Shown piece after piece: positions 47,149 to 56,472 of a stretch of 64,000 nt of DNA; the stretch's first letter is position 1, and every line of letters starts with the position of its first letter. The notes beneath the pieces are model-generated. The model saw only the letters and a list, made by a program, of their open reading frames with translations. It did not search any database and was not told the origin of the DNA. The translations under genes were made by a program, and so were the position numbers. This DNA is from Rhodospirillales bacterium URHD0017. GTDB taxonomy: Bacteria; Pseudomonadota; Alphaproteobacteria; Reyranellales; Reyranellaceae. The stretch is taken from NCBI GenBank assembly GCA_900110395.1, contig FODP01000005.1, positions 368,705-432,704 of the forward strand. The letters run 5' to 3'.

Positions 47149-48816
47149 CTACTTCAGGATCGAACCCAGCACGCCGCGCAGGATCGAGCCACCGTTCTTC
47201 ATGACCGCCCTGGTGGCCTCGCGCACGATGACGTTGGTCACCGTGCGGGTCGCGGTCTTGGCGATGGTCGTTCCGATCGTATCGCTGCGCCGTCCCGCCG
47301 GCGCCTTGGGCACGGTTGGCGCCGATGGTTTGGGCGACGGCGCAGCGGGCGGCTCGGCCTCGCGCAGGCGCGGCTTCTTGGCCGGCGGCGTCGGCGCGGG
47401 TTCCGTCTGCGGGATGCGCGAGCGACCCCACGGTCCGGATGAAGACGGCGCATCGGCAGGCGGCGGCGCGTCGTACTGGCCGCGGCGGCTGGGGCCTGCG
47501 GTCGGCGTTGGCGTCTCATGCGCGACCTGGCCGGCCGTGGCGCGGCCGGTCAGCACTTCGTAGGCCGATTCGCGATCGACGGTGCGTTCGTACTTGGCGG
47601 TGAACGGGCTCGCCTTGATGGCGGCGGCGCGCTCGGCTTCCGTCACTGGACCGATACGGCCGCGCGGCGGCGCGATGAAGCAGCGCTCGACCGGCTCGGG
47701 CACCCCCTTGGCGTCGAGGAAGGAGACCAGCGCCTCGCCGACGCCCAGCTCCGTGATGGCAGCCTGCGCGTCGAACTTCTTGTTCGGACGGAAGGTCTCG
47801 GCCGCCGTCTTCACCGCCTTCTGATCGCGCGGCGTAAAGGCGCGCAGCGCATGCTGCACGCGGTTACCGAGCTGGCCCAGCACCGACTCCGGAATGTCGA
47901 GCGGGTTCTGGGTGATGAAGTAGACGCCGACGCCCTTGGAGCGGATCAGCCGCACCACTTGCTCGATCTTGCCTAAAAGCGCCTTGGGCGCATCGTTGAA
48001 CAACAGATGCGCTTCGTCGAAGAAGAACACGAACTTCGGCTTCTCCGGATCGCCGATCTCCGGCATCACCTCGAACAGTTCCGACAACAGCCAGAGCAGG
48101 AACGTGGCGTAGAGGCGCGGGCTCTGCATCAGGCGATCGGCGGCAAGGATGTTGATGGCGCCCATGCCCGCGCCGTCGAGGCCGATCATGTCCTTGAGAT
48201 CGAGCGCGGGCTCGCCGAAGAAACGCTCGCCGCCCTGCTGCTGCAGGGTCAGCAGGGCGCGCTGGATGGTGCCGATCGACTGCTTGCTGACGTTGCCGTA
48301 CTTGGTGGTGAGCGTGCTTGCGTTCTCGGCCGTCCATTGCAGCACGGTCTGCAGGTCCTTGAAGTCGAGCAGCAGCAGCCCCTGCTCGTCGGCGACCTTG
48401 AAGACGATGTTCAAGACGCCTTCCTGCGTGTCGTTGAGCTGCAGCAGGCGGGCCATCAGCACCGGCCCGATCTCCGTCACGGTGGTGCGCACCGGATGGC
48501 CCTTCTCGCCGAACAGGTCCCAGTAGACTGTCGGGAAGGCGCGGCCGGCATAGCCTTCGATCTTGAGCTGCCTGGCCCGCTCGAGGGCGCGCGGATTGTC
48601 GCCGCCGGCCTGGCCGACGCCCGACAGGTCGCCTTTGACGTCGGCCATGAAGACCGGAACGCCGTAGGCGGAGAAGCCCTCGGCGATCGTCTGCAGGGTC
48701 ACGGTCTTGCCGGTCCCGGTGGCGCCGGCGATCAGGCCGTGCCGGTTGGCGTATTTCAGGAGGAGGAACTGGTCGGCGTCGCTCGCTCCAACGAAGATCG
48801 CCGTGTCGTTGCTCAT
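47149..48816 (-). CDS. HerA-like/DUF853 ATPase
   Basis: A 555-residue P-loop ATPase of the DUF853 (YjgR-like) group related to HerA helicases. Walker [13 protein letters not shown] near residue 30, Walker [15 protein letters not shown] near 277, and an arginine-finger region [20 protein letters not shown] near 312. Residues about 430-510 are a Pro/Ala-rich disordered linker, followed by a conserved C-terminal [19 protein letters not shown] and [12 protein letters not shown] tail. Cellular role unknown. ATG at 48816; the frame is open 22 codons upstream. Confidence 0.9.
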   Translation of the reverse strand: MSNDTAIFVGASDADQFLLLKYANRHGLIAGATGTGKTVTLQTIAEGFSAYGVPVFMADVKGDLSGVGQAGGDNPRALERARQLKIEGYAGRAFPTVYWDLFGEKGHPVRTTVTEIGPVLMARLLQLNDTQEGVLNIVFKVADEQGLLLLDFKDLQTVLQWTAENASTLTTKYGNVSKQSIGTIQRALLTLQQQGGERFFGEPALDLKDMIGLDGAGMGAINILAADRLMQSPRLYATFLLWLLSELFEVMPEIGDPEKPKFVFFFDEAHLLFNDAPKALLGKIEQVVRLIRSKGVGVYFITQNPLDIPESVLGQLGNRVQHALRAFTPRDQKAVKTAAETFRPNKKFDAQAAITELGVGEALVSFLDAKGVPEPVERCFIAPPRGRIGPVTEAERAAAIKASPFTAKYERTVDRESAYEVLTGRATAGQVAHETPTPTAGPSRRGQYDAPPPADAPSSSGPWGRSRIPQTEPAPTPPAKKPRLREAEPPAAPSPKPSAPTVPKAPAGRRSDTIGTTIAKTATRTVTNVIVREATRAVMKNGGSILRGVLGSILK

Positions 48817-48880
48817 GCCGTCTCCATCGGTCGCACATTCGACTTTAGCCAAAGTTATGGAGCCATAGTAGGCTGGCGGC

Positions 48881-49810
48881 ATGACTCTTCCGCGCCTTCA
48901 GCTATCCGTCATCGGCGACGAAATCGGCCCATCTCTGGATGAAATGATCTCCTTTGCCCACGAACATGGCCTGCAGCGCCTCGACATGCGCACCGTGGGC
49001 GGGCGCAATCTCCTCAGCATGAAGACCGAGGAGGTCATCGATATCAGCCGGACCCTGGAGAAGGCCGGGATCACCGTGCCGGCCTTCGTGTCGCCCGCGT
49101 TCAAGTGGAAGGCTCCCGGTAGATCAGCCAGCAACGGCGGCAAGGTCGATTTCGCCTTCGATCCCAAGGAATGCCCGGTCGAGGACTGGGTGGCACATGC
49201 CATGCAGATCGCGGTGATTCTGGGCGCACCCCATATGCGGATTTTCAGCTATCTGCGCTACGGCGGCTTCCGGCCCAGGGATCTCAGCAGGCTGACCGAC
49301 CAGCTCAACAAGCTGCTGGGCCTTGCCGGCCACTACGACATCACGCTGCAGCTCGAGAACGAACCGGTCTGCAATGTCGGCAATATCGCCGAGCTTGCCG
49401 CCTTCTTCGCCGCCGACGAGAAGGCCGCCAAGGAAGCTGCTCCCGACGAGGAAGCCGAGTTCGAGCAGGATAACCAGCCGAAGCTGCGCTACCTGCGGCC
49501 CCTGGTCGACATCGCCAATTCCTGGTCGACCGGCGAGAGGCCAAGCGATGCCGATATCGCCGTCCTCGCCCCGTTCACCACGGCCATCCATCTCAAGGAC
49601 CGCGACCTTTCGGCGAACCGCACCGTGCCGCTGGGCGACGGCGACGTGCCGTGGCCGGCCGAGCTCAAGCGGTTGCTGAGCGGCGTCGAGACCAAGGAGG
49701 TGCTGGCCAGCATCGAGACCCACTGCCCGCAGGATGGCCGCAACGCCACCGCGCGCTCGCTGGCCGGCCTGCGCCGGATCGCCGCCGAAATCGGCGTCGA
49801 GGTTGTCTAA
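48881..49810 (+). CDS. TIM-barrel sugar phosphate isomerase/epimerase-like protein
   Basis: A 309-residue member of the xylose-isomerase-like TIM-barrel superfamily (AP endonuclease 2 type). [19 protein letters not shown] is the first strand and helix, [15 protein letters not shown] near residue 151 supplies a metal-type Glu, IHLKDRD near 230 a His/Asp pair and SIETHCP near 278 another. The reaction is not predictable. It is divergent from the HerA-like gene and 24 bases ahead of the PhzF gene, so the two may be co-transcribed. Confidence 0.82.
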   Translation: MTLPRLQLSVIGDEIGPSLDEMISFAHEHGLQRLDMRTVGGRNLLSMKTEEVIDISRTLEKAGITVPAFVSPAFKWKAPGRSASNGGKVDFAFDPKECPVEDWVAHAMQIAVILGAPHMRIFSYLRYGGFRPRDLSRLTDQLNKLLGLAGHYDITLQLENEPVCNVGNIAELAAFFAADEKAAKEAAPDEEAEFEQDNQPKLRYLRPLVDIANSWSTGERPSDADIAVLAPFTTAIHLKDRDLSANRTVPLGDGDVPWPAELKRLLSGVETKEVLASIETHCPQDGRNATARSLAGLRRIAAEIGVEVV

Positions 49811-49834
49811 CCAAACCAGATTGTCAGTTCGAAC

Positions 49835-50725
49835 ATGCGCACGTTTTCCTTCGTCACGGTCGACGTCTTCACCGACCGTCGCTTCGGCGGCAATCCGCTG
49901 GCGGTCTTTCCCGACGCCGAGGGACTCAGCGACGGCGAGATGCAGTCGCTGGCCGCGGAGTTCAATCTCAGCGAGACGACCTTCGTCCTGCCGCCGGCCG
50001 ATGCAGCGAACACCGCCCGTGTGCGCATCTTCAACCGCACCGCCGAGATGCCGTTCGCCGGCCATCCCAATGTCGGCACCGGCTGGGTGCTGGCCGGCAT
50101 GGGCCGCGGCCACGACGGCTTGCTGCGTTTCGAGGAGATCGCCGGCCTGGTCGACGTTCGCGCCGACGGCGGCGGCATGGTCACGATCGCCGCCCCGCAA
50201 CCACTGTCGCTGGCCGAGGAGATGCCCGCCGATCTGTTAGCGGGCTGCGTCGGCATCGACCCGGGCGAGGTCGTCATCAGCTCCCACCGGCCCGTTGCCG
50301 CATCGGTCGGCAATTCCTTCGTCGTCGCCGAGGTCACAGCCGACGCATTGACGCGCGCCGCACCTGACCTGTCGCGCTTCAGGGCGGCGCACGACGTCTT
50401 TCCGTTTCTCGGTCCGCGCCGGCTGCCGCTCTATCTTTACGCGCCCGATGGCAAGAGCGCCGAGGCGACACGGCTGCGCGCCCGCATGTTCGCGCCGCTG
50501 TCCGGCACGATCGAGGATGCCGCCACCGGCAGCGCGGCGACGCCCCTGGCCGCCCTGCTGCTGTCACTCGGCACGGCCGACAAGGCGCGCTACGACATCA
50601 CCCAGGGCATCGAGATGGGCCGGCCGAGCCTGCTTGCCTGCACGGCGTGGCGCGCTGCCGATGGCATCCGCGCCAGCGTCGGCGGCGGCTGCGTGCCGGT
50701 GCTGAAGGGCGAGATCTCGCTATAG
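49835..50725 (+). CDS. PhzF-family isomerase
   Basis: A 296-residue protein with the duplicated diaminopimelate-epimerase-like fold of PhzF. TVDVFTDRRFGGNPLAVFPD at the N-terminus, LSETTFVLPP near residue 46 with the catalytic Glu, PFAGHPNVGTGWVL near 72 and EDAATGSAATPLAALLL near 226. Phenazine genes are not nearby, so the substrate is unknown. Its 3' end overlaps the convergent GST gene by 6 bases. Confidence 0.92.
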   Translation: MRTFSFVTVDVFTDRRFGGNPLAVFPDAEGLSDGEMQSLAAEFNLSETTFVLPPADAANTARVRIFNRTAEMPFAGHPNVGTGWVLAGMGRGHDGLLRFEEIAGLVDVRADGGGMVTIAAPQPLSLAEEMPADLLAGCVGIDPGEVVISSHRPVAASVGNSFVVAEVTADALTRAAPDLSRFRAAHDVFPFLGPRRLPLYLYAPDGKSAEATRLRARMFAPLSGTIEDAATGSAATPLAALLLSLGTADKARYDITQGIEMGRPSLLACTAWRAADGIRASVGGGCVPVLKGEISL

Positions 50726-51634
50726 CGGGACGACGACGAAACCCGCGCGCGGGAAGTGGACGACGACGTCGCCCACACGCGGATCGCTGCGCTGGATCGA
50801 AACGCGATCGGGCGTGAGGCCGACCAGTACACCCTCGACTGGCACGCGGCCCGTATCGTCCGGCGTGACGTTGACCTTCTGGCCCGCCTTGAGCCCGCTG
50901 GGATCACCGGCATCGACAGTGGTGGCGCCCGGGTTGGCCGCCTTGGCGATGTCGAGCGCGTCACCCGCCTTGATGTCGCTGCGCTTGCCGCTGCCCAGCG
51001 TCTTCATACGCTGCGACCAGGCGACGATGTCGGGCGTCCGGTCGAGCGGCGCGGCCGTCTCGCTCTGGATGAACCACACCGGATTGTAGAGCGCGCAGTC
51101 GGCAAGGCAGGGTTCGGCGCCCAGCAGGAACTTGCGGCCATCGCTCAGCATCGCCCGGGCCAGCGACAGGAGGGCATAGGTCTGGTCGCGCATCACCGGC
51201 AACGCCGCGCGCAAACGCTCGGGATCGAAATTGCGGCCGGAGAATTCGCTGCGGTCCTTCTTGAAGGTCTCGCCGAAACGGCCCTCGATCGGGATCTGGC
51301 TCATGACCACGCCGACGGCCGGTCCGAAGATGTTACGGTCGATCCACATCGTAATGGCGCGCGCCTCGCCCTCACGCCCCTTGGGCAAGAGGCCCGGCGT
51401 GGGCAGGCGGCGGTCGAGCTCCAGCATGATGAGCTGGGTGTCGCAATAGATGTCGGCCCCGATCTGCATCACCGGCGTCTTGCGATAGCCGCCGGTCAGC
51501 GGCATCAGGTCAGGCTTGGGCATGACGTTGGGGATGTCGACCGACTTCCAGGCCGCCTGTTTCAGGCCAAGCGCGATGCGCACCTTCTCGGCGAACGGTG
51601 AAGCGGCATAGTGATGAAGGATAATGTCGGCCAT
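50720..51634 (-). CDS. Glutathione S-transferase with extra C-terminal domain
   Basis: 304 residues. The N-terminal thioredoxin-like domain (LHHYAASPFAEKVRIALGLK, then TGGYRKTPVMQIG and DTQLIMLEL) and an all-alpha middle domain to about residue 215 form a normal GST. Some 85 further residues (SGLKAGQKVNVTPDDTGRVP, then VLVGLTPDRVSIQRSD) look like a small beta-barrel, unusual for GSTs, which end near 210. Substrate unknown. ATG at 51634; the frame is open 27 codons upstream. Confidence 0.85.
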   Translation of the reverse strand: MADIILHHYAASPFAEKVRIALGLKQAAWKSVDIPNVMPKPDLMPLTGGYRKTPVMQIGADIYCDTQLIMLELDRRLPTPGLLPKGREGEARAITMWIDRNIFGPAVGVVMSQIPIEGRFGETFKKDRSEFSGRNFDPERLRAALPVMRDQTYALLSLARAMLSDGRKFLLGAEPCLADCALYNPVWFIQSETAAPLDRTPDIVAWSQRMKTLGSGKRSDIKAGDALDIAKAANPGATTVDAGDPSGLKAGQKVNVTPDDTGRVPVEGVLVGLTPDRVSIQRSDPRVGDVVVHFPRAGFVVVPL

Positions 51635-51648
51635 GGTCGCTCCCGCTT

Positions 51649-52149
51649 TCAGTGCAAGGTGCCAATGCCGACCAGGATCGCAAAGCCGATTCCACCGACA
51701 ACGGCCAGCCGCCACGCCCAGGAATAGAGACGTATGCGATGGGCGGCGAGGTCGCCCATGCGGGCCAGGGCGGCATCGTCGAAAGCAGATTCAGCCTCGG
51801 TCGGCCGATCGATCCGCATGCCGAAGAATTCCCACTGCACATTGATCACCGGGAAGGCAAAGCCGCAGCTCACGACGCTGGCCAGCAGGCTGCCATGGCC
51901 GATCAGCTGACCCATCAACTTGACGGTCGCATTGGTCCCCATGACCGGCTCGGTGGGGGCGATGACGAGGACATACGCCAGGGCCGCAACGACGATGGCG
52001 TTGAAGCGCAGCAGCACCGACGTCTTGGAATCGAGCGTCGAGAGCATGCTGTTGAGGCGATCCCAGGCGACGACCCGCGCCTTGTCCTCGGCGGCGGCCG
52101 AGCCGGTCTGGATTCGCGCGATCGCGAGGGCCTGCTGGGTGACTTTCAT
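51649..52149 (-). CDS. Small membrane protein, unknown function
   Basis: A 166-residue protein not recognised. Four hydrophobic stretches are visible: near residues 52-68 (IVVAALAYVLVIAP), 85-104 (HGSLLASVVSCGFAFPVI) and 143-165 (WAWRLAVVGGIGFAILVGIG), plus a weaker one. The N-terminal 45 residues are helical and charged. Layout resembles the Pycsar/CBASS-associated membrane effectors (Pycsar effector-type 2TM), but no cyclase or other defence gene is adjacent, so that is not claimed. ATG at 52149 overlaps the rpe stop (ATGA). Confidence 0.7.
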   Translation of the reverse strand: MKVTQQALAIARIQTGSAAAEDKARVVAWDRLNSMLSTLDSKTSVLLRFNAIVVAALAYVLVIAPTEPVMGTNATVKLMGQLIGHGSLLASVVSCGFAFPVINVQWEFFGMRIDRPTEAESAFDDAALARMGDLAAHRIRLYSWAWRLAVVGGIGFAILVGIGTLH

Positions 52150-52808
52150 GCGCGCAGCGCCTTGATGTTGGCGGCGTACTTGTCCGGTCCGCCCGAGAAC
52201 ACCGCGGTACCCGCCACCAGCACGTCGGCGCCGGCCTTGATGCAGCGTTTGGCTGTCTCCGCGTTGACGCCGCCATCGACCTCGAGGTCGATCGGCTTGC
52301 CCAACACGTCGATCGCCTTGCGCAAGGCCGCGATCTTGCCGACCTGGCTTTCTATGAAGGCCTGGCCGCCGAAGCCAGGATTGACGCTCATCACCAGGAC
52401 CAGGTCGAGATCGCCCAGCACGTTCTCGATGGCGGCCAGCGGCGTCGCGGGGTTGAGCACGCAGCCCGCCCGTTTGCCGTGGCTCTTGATGAGCTGGAGG
52501 GTGCGATGGACGTGCGGGCCTGCCTCGGGATGGAAGGAGATCGTGTCGGCGCCGGCCTCGACGAAAGCCGGCACCAACGGGTCGACCGGCGTCACCATGA
52601 GATGGCAGTCGAACGGCAGCTTGCTGTGCGGCTTGAGCGCCTTCACCACCATCGGGCCGATGGTGAGGTTGGGCACGAAGTGGTTGTCCATGACATCGAC
52701 ATGGATCCAGTCGGCGCCGGCTGCCGTGACCGCCTCGATCTCGGCTCCCAAGGCGGCGAAGTCGGCCGACAGGATAGAGGGAGCGATGCGGACGGGTTGC
52801 TGCGGCAT
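52146..52808 (-). CDS. rpe: Ribulose-phosphate 3-epimerase
   Basis: Interconverts ribulose-5- and xylulose-5-phosphate. The 220-residue TIM barrel has APSILSADFAALGAEIEAV at the start, DWIHVDVMDNHFVPNLTIGP near residue 32 with metal-binding His/Asp, VMSVNPGFGGQAFIES near 138, and LEVDGGVNAETAKRC near 173. Full family length. It lies between pheA and the small membrane protein on the same strand. Confidence 0.97.
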   Translation of the reverse strand: MPQQPVRIAPSILSADFAALGAEIEAVTAAGADWIHVDVMDNHFVPNLTIGPMVVKALKPHSKLPFDCHLMVTPVDPLVPAFVEAGADTISFHPEAGPHVHRTLQLIKSHGKRAGCVLNPATPLAAIENVLGDLDLVLVMSVNPGFGGQAFIESQVGKIAALRKAIDVLGKPIDLEVDGGVNAETAKRCIKAGADVLVAGTAVFSGGPDKYAANIKALRA

Positions 52809-52813
52809 GGCGA

Positions 52814-53734
52814 TCAGGTTCCGGGGCGCGTCGGCGCTTCCCAGCCCTTGCGGCGGAAAGGATGGACCGGGAAGGAGCCGAGCGGCTTGAATTCCTCGGA
52901 GAAGAAGCCGAGCTCCTCGAGCGCGAGCCTGAGCCCGCGCTGCGCCGGATGGCCCTCGACCTCGGCATAGAACTGCGCCTGCTCGAAGTGCGCGCCCGAC
53001 AGGTAGCTCTCAAGCTTCACGATGTTGACGCCGTTGGTGGCAAAGCCGCCCAGCGCCTTGTAGAGCGCGGCCGGCACGCTCTTCACCCGGAACAGAAAGG
53101 CGGTCATGCACTGCACGGTGCGCCAGTCGGGCTGGGCCTCGTCGCGCGAGAACACCAGCATGCGCGTGGTGTTGTGGTCGGCATCCTCGATGTTGCGCGC
53201 CAGGACTTTCAGCTCATAGATCCTGGCCGCCAGCGAGGAGGCGATGGCGCCGACGCTGGTGTCGCCATCCTCGGCGATCTCGCGCGCCGCACCCGCCGTG
53301 TCGCCATGGACCAGCGGCACGAATCGGTGCTTCTTCAGGAAGTTGCGGCACTGCGACAGCGCCTGGACGTGGCTCTTCACCGTCTTGATCGATTTCAGCG
53401 TGGCGCCGGGCAGCGCCACCATGCAGTGCTCGACGCGCTGGAAGTGCTCGGCGACGATCTTGAGCTTGGTATGCGGCAGCAGGCTGTGCAGGTCGGCGAC
53501 GCGGCCCGCGATCGAGTTCTCGACCGGGATCATCGCCAACTCGGCCTTGCCGGCCTGGACGGCGGCCATCGCCGTCTCGAAGGTCGGGCACGGCAGCGTC
53601 GTCATGTAGGGAAAGGCCGAGCGGCAGGCCATGTCGGAGTTGGCACCGGCCTCGCCCTGGAAGGCGATGGTGTTGCTGGCCACGCTCCTGGTGCCGCGGC
53701 CCCCGTCGCTGCGGGTTATCCGCCCCTTTGCCAT
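52814..53734 (-). CDS. pheA: Prephenate dehydratase
   Basis: Converts prephenate to phenylpyruvate for phenylalanine. 306 residues; the catalytic domain has IAFQGEAGANSDMACRSAFP near residue 23, MIPVENSIAGRVADLHSLL near 67 and the conserved Thr region HNTTRMLVFSRD near 188. The C-terminal ACT domain spans about 210-290 (KPSVPAALYKAL-like text, then LESYLSGAHFEQAQFYAEVE) and would bind phenylalanine. The ATG at 53734 is preceded by GGAGAG; a shorter form from within the first 20 residues is possible. Confidence 0.95.
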   Translation of the reverse strand: MAKGRITRSDGGRGTRSVASNTIAFQGEAGANSDMACRSAFPYMTTLPCPTFETAMAAVQAGKAELAMIPVENSIAGRVADLHSLLPHTKLKIVAEHFQRVEHCMVALPGATLKSIKTVKSHVQALSQCRNFLKKHRFVPLVHGDTAGAAREIAEDGDTSVGAIASSLAARIYELKVLARNIEDADHNTTRMLVFSRDEAQPDWRTVQCMTAFLFRVKSVPAALYKALGGFATNGVNIVKLESYLSGAHFEQAQFYAEVEGHPAQRGLRLALEELGFFSEEFKPLGSFPVHPFRRKGWEAPTRPGT

Positions 53735-53966
53735 CTCTCCGATCCCCCGAACGCGCGCCGTCCGTCGATTGTTGGCGGCTTGTTTCGCCCGCCGGATCAG
53801 TCCCGTCAATCGCTCGGCGGCACTGCGCCGAAGAGCGAAAAACCCCGCAATATCCGGCACTTGCGACGTTCCGCCGCGCGAGCGCGAGGCCGTGATCGGA
53901 TACTACTGGCTGCACGGAGGGCGTGCTACAGCAACGTCCGGAATTTTGGGCGCTTCGGGATCTACT

Positions 53967-54497
53967 ATGGCCAGTTTCAACACGGTTGCGGGCTGCATTC
54001 TGGCCTCGGCGCTGTTCGCGATGGTGGTGGGCAAGGTCTCCAACGCCCTGGTTCATCCGCACAAGCTCGACAAGCCCGCGCTCGCCGTCTCCGACGAGGC
54101 GCCGCAGACGGCCACTGCTGCAGCCCCCGCGCAGGAGCTGCCGCCGATCGCTCCCTTGCTCGCCGGCGCCAATGTCGAGGCCGGCAAGGCGATCTTCATG
54201 AAGCAGTGCTTCACCTGCCACACCATCGACAAGGGCGGCCCCAACAAGGTCGGCCCCAACCAGTGGGGCATCGTCGGCCGCAAGAAGGCGAGCCACGAAG
54301 GCTTCAGCTACTCCTCGGCGTTGCAGGCCAAGGGCGGCGACTGGACCTACGAAGACATCGACCACATGATCTTCAAGCCCACCGCCTACGTGAAGGGCAC
54401 TAAGATGGCGTTCGCGGGTCTGCCCAAGGCGCAGGATCGGGCCGACGTGATCGCCTACCTGCGCACCATGGCGGATTCACCCAAGCCGCTGCCCTAA
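53967..54497 (+). CDS. Membrane-anchored cytochrome c (CycM-like)
   Basis: A 176-residue class I cytochrome c. An uncleaved N-terminal helix (TVAGCILASALFAMVVGKV) anchors it, an Ala/Pro linker follows, and haem binds at CFTCH (residues 81-85), with M147 in KMAFAGLP as the distal ligand. CycM/cytochrome c552-type proteins pass electrons from the bc1 complex to oxidase. Divergence from pheA is a conserved alphaproteobacterial arrangement. The ATG at 53967 is chosen because it starts the anchor helix. Confidence 0.9.
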   Translation: MASFNTVAGCILASALFAMVVGKVSNALVHPHKLDKPALAVSDEAPQTATAAAPAQELPPIAPLLAGANVEAGKAIFMKQCFTCHTIDKGGPNKVGPNQWGIVGRKKASHEGFSYSSALQAKGGDWTYEDIDHMIFKPTAYVKGTKMAFAGLPKAQDRADVIAYLRTMADSPKPLP

Positions 54498-54510
54498 GGC
54501 TGCAAACGCC

Positions 54511-55329
54511 GTGGCCGGATCGGTTCCCGCCGAGCTGGTCGCTCTGGCTGAGCGTCTCGCCGACGCGGCTCGGCCGATCGCCCACCGCTATTTCCGCACC
54601 GCCGTCACGGTCGACGACAAGACCGATGCGAGTCCCGTCACCATCGCCGACCGCGAGGCCGAGACGGCCATGCGTGCGCTGCTCACCGAGCATGTGCCGC
54701 AGCACGGCGTGTTCGGCGAGGAGCACGGAGCGGTGCGGACCGACGCCGACTATGTCTGGGTGCTCGATCCGATCGACGGCACCAAGGCCTTCATCACCGG
54801 CCTGCCGATCTTCGGCACGCTGATCGCGCTCCTGCATCACGGCAAGCCTGTGCTGGGCATCATCGACCAGCCGATCCTCGAGGAACGCTGGCTGGGCGTC
54901 GCGGGCGAGCGCTCGACCTTCAACGGCAAACCGATCCAGGTGCGCGCCTGCCCCGACCTCGCCCACGCCTACATGTATTCGACCGCGCCGCTCATGTTCA
55001 CCGGCGAATGGGAGGAGCGCCACGCGGCCCTGACGCAGCAGGTAAAACTGTTTCGCTGGGGCGGCGACTGCTATGCCTACGGGCTGCTGGCTTCGGGCCA
55101 TGTCGACCTGGTGGTCGAGAATTCCCTGAAGCTCTACGACTTCGCCGCGCTCGTGCCCGTCGTCAAGGGTGCCGGCGGGCTCATCACCGACTGGCGGGGC
55201 GGCGAGCTCGACATCAACTCTGACGGATCGGTGCTGGCAGCAGGCGATCCCGCCCTCCATCGCGCCGCCTCGGCAGTGCTCGGAGGTGACGATTCCGGCG
55301 CGCCCAAGAAGCGCCGCCAGCTCGGCTGA
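54511..55329 (+). CDS. hisN: Inositol-monophosphatase-family phosphatase, probable histidinol-phosphatase
   Basis: 272 residues of the IMPase fold. Metal motif 1 is GEEHGAV near residue 70 and DPIDGTKAFITG near 88, motif 2 is WGGDCYAYGLLASGHVD near 185. Alphaproteobacteria use this family (HisN) to remove phosphate from histidinol phosphate; a generic inositol- or CysQ-type role cannot be excluded by sequence alone. GTG start at 54511. The hisB/hisH pair lies 5.6 kb downstream. Confidence 0.85.
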   Translation: MAGSVPAELVALAERLADAARPIAHRYFRTAVTVDDKTDASPVTIADREAETAMRALLTEHVPQHGVFGEEHGAVRTDADYVWVLDPIDGTKAFITGLPIFGTLIALLHHGKPVLGIIDQPILEERWLGVAGERSTFNGKPIQVRACPDLAHAYMYSTAPLMFTGEWEERHAALTQQVKLFRWGGDCYAYGLLASGHVDLVVENSLKLYDFAALVPVVKGAGGLITDWRGGELDINSDGSVLAAGDPALHRAASAVLGGDDSGAPKKRRQLG

Positions 55330-55330
55330 T

Positions 55331-55352
55331 CGTCAGCGGCTGGCCGCTGACG
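55331..55352. terminator. Possible bidirectional terminator hairpin
   Basis: CGTCAGCGG-CTGG-CCGCTGACG, a 9-base stem at the junction of the convergent hisN-like and GNAT genes, overlapping the GNAT stop codon. No clear T-tract follows on either strand, so terminator function is uncertain. Confidence 0.4.
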
Positions 55353-55860
55353 CCTGCCAGGCCGCGCGGTCGATGTCGTACCAGACGATGTCGGTGAACG
55401 ACTTGTAATCGACACGGCGGCGGTAGGTGAGGCCGAGCCGCTTCATCACCGCCTGCGAGGCGAGGTTGTCGGGCAGCGTGATGGCGAAGATCAGATCGAG
55501 CTTCAGCGTGCCGAAGCCATGGGCGAGTGCCGCGCGCGCAACTTCCGTGGCATAGCCATGGCCCCAGGCGTCGGGATGCAGCGCCCATAGCACCTCGGTC
55601 TTGTCGAATTCAGGCACGAAGTTCAGGCCGCCATGGCCTATGAGCCTGCCTTCGAGGAAGACGCCCCATGGCGCGTACCGCCGCTCCTGCCAGGCGGCGG
55701 CAAAGCGGCCGATCGTGCCGCGCACGGCCTCGACCGGCTCGCCTGCCACGGGCGGCAGCCACCTTGCCACCTCGTGATGGCAGCGCACGGCCGCGTAGGC
55801 TTCGGCGTCGCCGGCCGTCAGGGGCCGCAGGCAGAGCCGCTCGGTCTTGAGCGTGGTCAT
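55333..55860 (-). CDS. GNAT-family N-acetyltransferase (RimJ-like)
   Basis: A 175-residue acetyltransferase of the RimJ/RimL type. LKTERLCLRPLTAGDAEAYA opens the fold, ALHPDAWGHGYATEVARAAL near residue 93 is the acetyl-CoA pyrophosphate loop (Q/RxxGxG/A equivalent), and IFAITLPDNLASQAVMKRLG near 126 is the last conserved block. The acceptor is unknown. Convergent with the hisN-like gene, with 3 bases between stops. Confidence 0.88.
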   Translation of the reverse strand: MTTLKTERLCLRPLTAGDAEAYAAVRCHHEVARWLPPVAGEPVEAVRGTIGRFAAAWQERRYAPWGVFLEGRLIGHGGLNFVPEFDKTEVLWALHPDAWGHGYATEVARAALAHGFGTLKLDLIFAITLPDNLASQAVMKRLGLTYRRRVDYKSFTDIVWYDIDRAAWQASAASR

Positions 55861-55956
55861 CTTTACAGAACTTTACACCGCCGAGAGGGAGGCGAAACGG
55901 TCCCGGCCCATATCACCGTCACGGGGAACACCTCACCCGGAACAACGGAGACAGAC

Positions 55957-56424
55957 ATGGCAAACCTCAACATGAAGACGATGATCGCCGCCCTCCTGGC
56001 CGGCAGCATCGCGGCGACCGCCGGCGGCGTTGCCTTCGCCAAGACCGACGGCCAGGCGTTCGACCCGGCCAAGTTCCAGCAGCGCATCGAGCAGCGCGTG
56101 GACAAGGCGCTGTCGGGCACCGACGCCTCGACCGACCAGAAGAAGCAGGTCAACAGCATCCTGCAGGCCGCCTTCACCGACACGAAGGCGTTCCACAGCC
56201 AGCGCGTCGAGAACCGCAAGGCGATGGAAGCGGCCATGCAGGCCCCGACTATCGACCCGGCGAAGATCGAGCAGATCCGCGCCGAGCAGATGAAGATCGC
56301 CGACGCGAGCTCGAAGCGCTTTACCAAGGCGCTGGTCGATGCCGGCAACGTGCTGAATGCCTCGCAGCGCCAGGCTTTCTTCAAGGCCTGGGGTGGTGAG
56401 CGCCACGGCAAGCGGCACGGCTAA
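55957..56424 (+). CDS. Spy/CpxP-like periplasmic protein
   Basis: A 155-residue exported, mostly helical protein. A cleavable signal peptide (MKTMIAALLAGSIAATAGG then VAFAK) precedes long amphipathic helices, including RIEQRVDKALSGTDASTDQK near residue 46 and LNASQRQAFFKAWGGERHG near the end, similar to Spy/CpxP/ZraP chaperone-sensors. The C-terminus GERHGKRHG could bind metal. ATG at 55957 after ACGGAG. It is directly followed by a two-component system, suggesting it modulates the kinase. Confidence 0.8.
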   Translation: MANLNMKTMIAALLAGSIAATAGGVAFAKTDGQAFDPAKFQQRIEQRVDKALSGTDASTDQKKQVNSILQAAFTDTKAFHSQRVENRKAMEAAMQAPTIDPAKIEQIRAEQMKIADASSKRFTKALVDAGNVLNASQRQAFFKAWGGERHGKRHG

Positions 56425-56472
56425 CCGCAGAGCCTGCGGATGACATCGAGGGTGTCGCGGCCCGATACTGAG

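Noticed and set aside
47149..49810. HerA-containing antiphage island
   Set aside because: The ATPase is of the DUF853 housekeeping-like type with a Pro-rich tail, and its neighbours are metabolic genes; no NurA, SIR2 or DUF4297 partner is present.
48881..50725. Phenazine biosynthesis cluster around phzF
   Set aside because: PhzF-family proteins are widespread without phenazines; no phzB, phzD, phzE or phzG is present.
51649..52149. Pycsar/CBASS-type membrane effector
   Set aside because: The topology is loosely similar, but the gene sits between rpe and a GST, with no nucleotide cyclase, sensor or nuclease adjacent.
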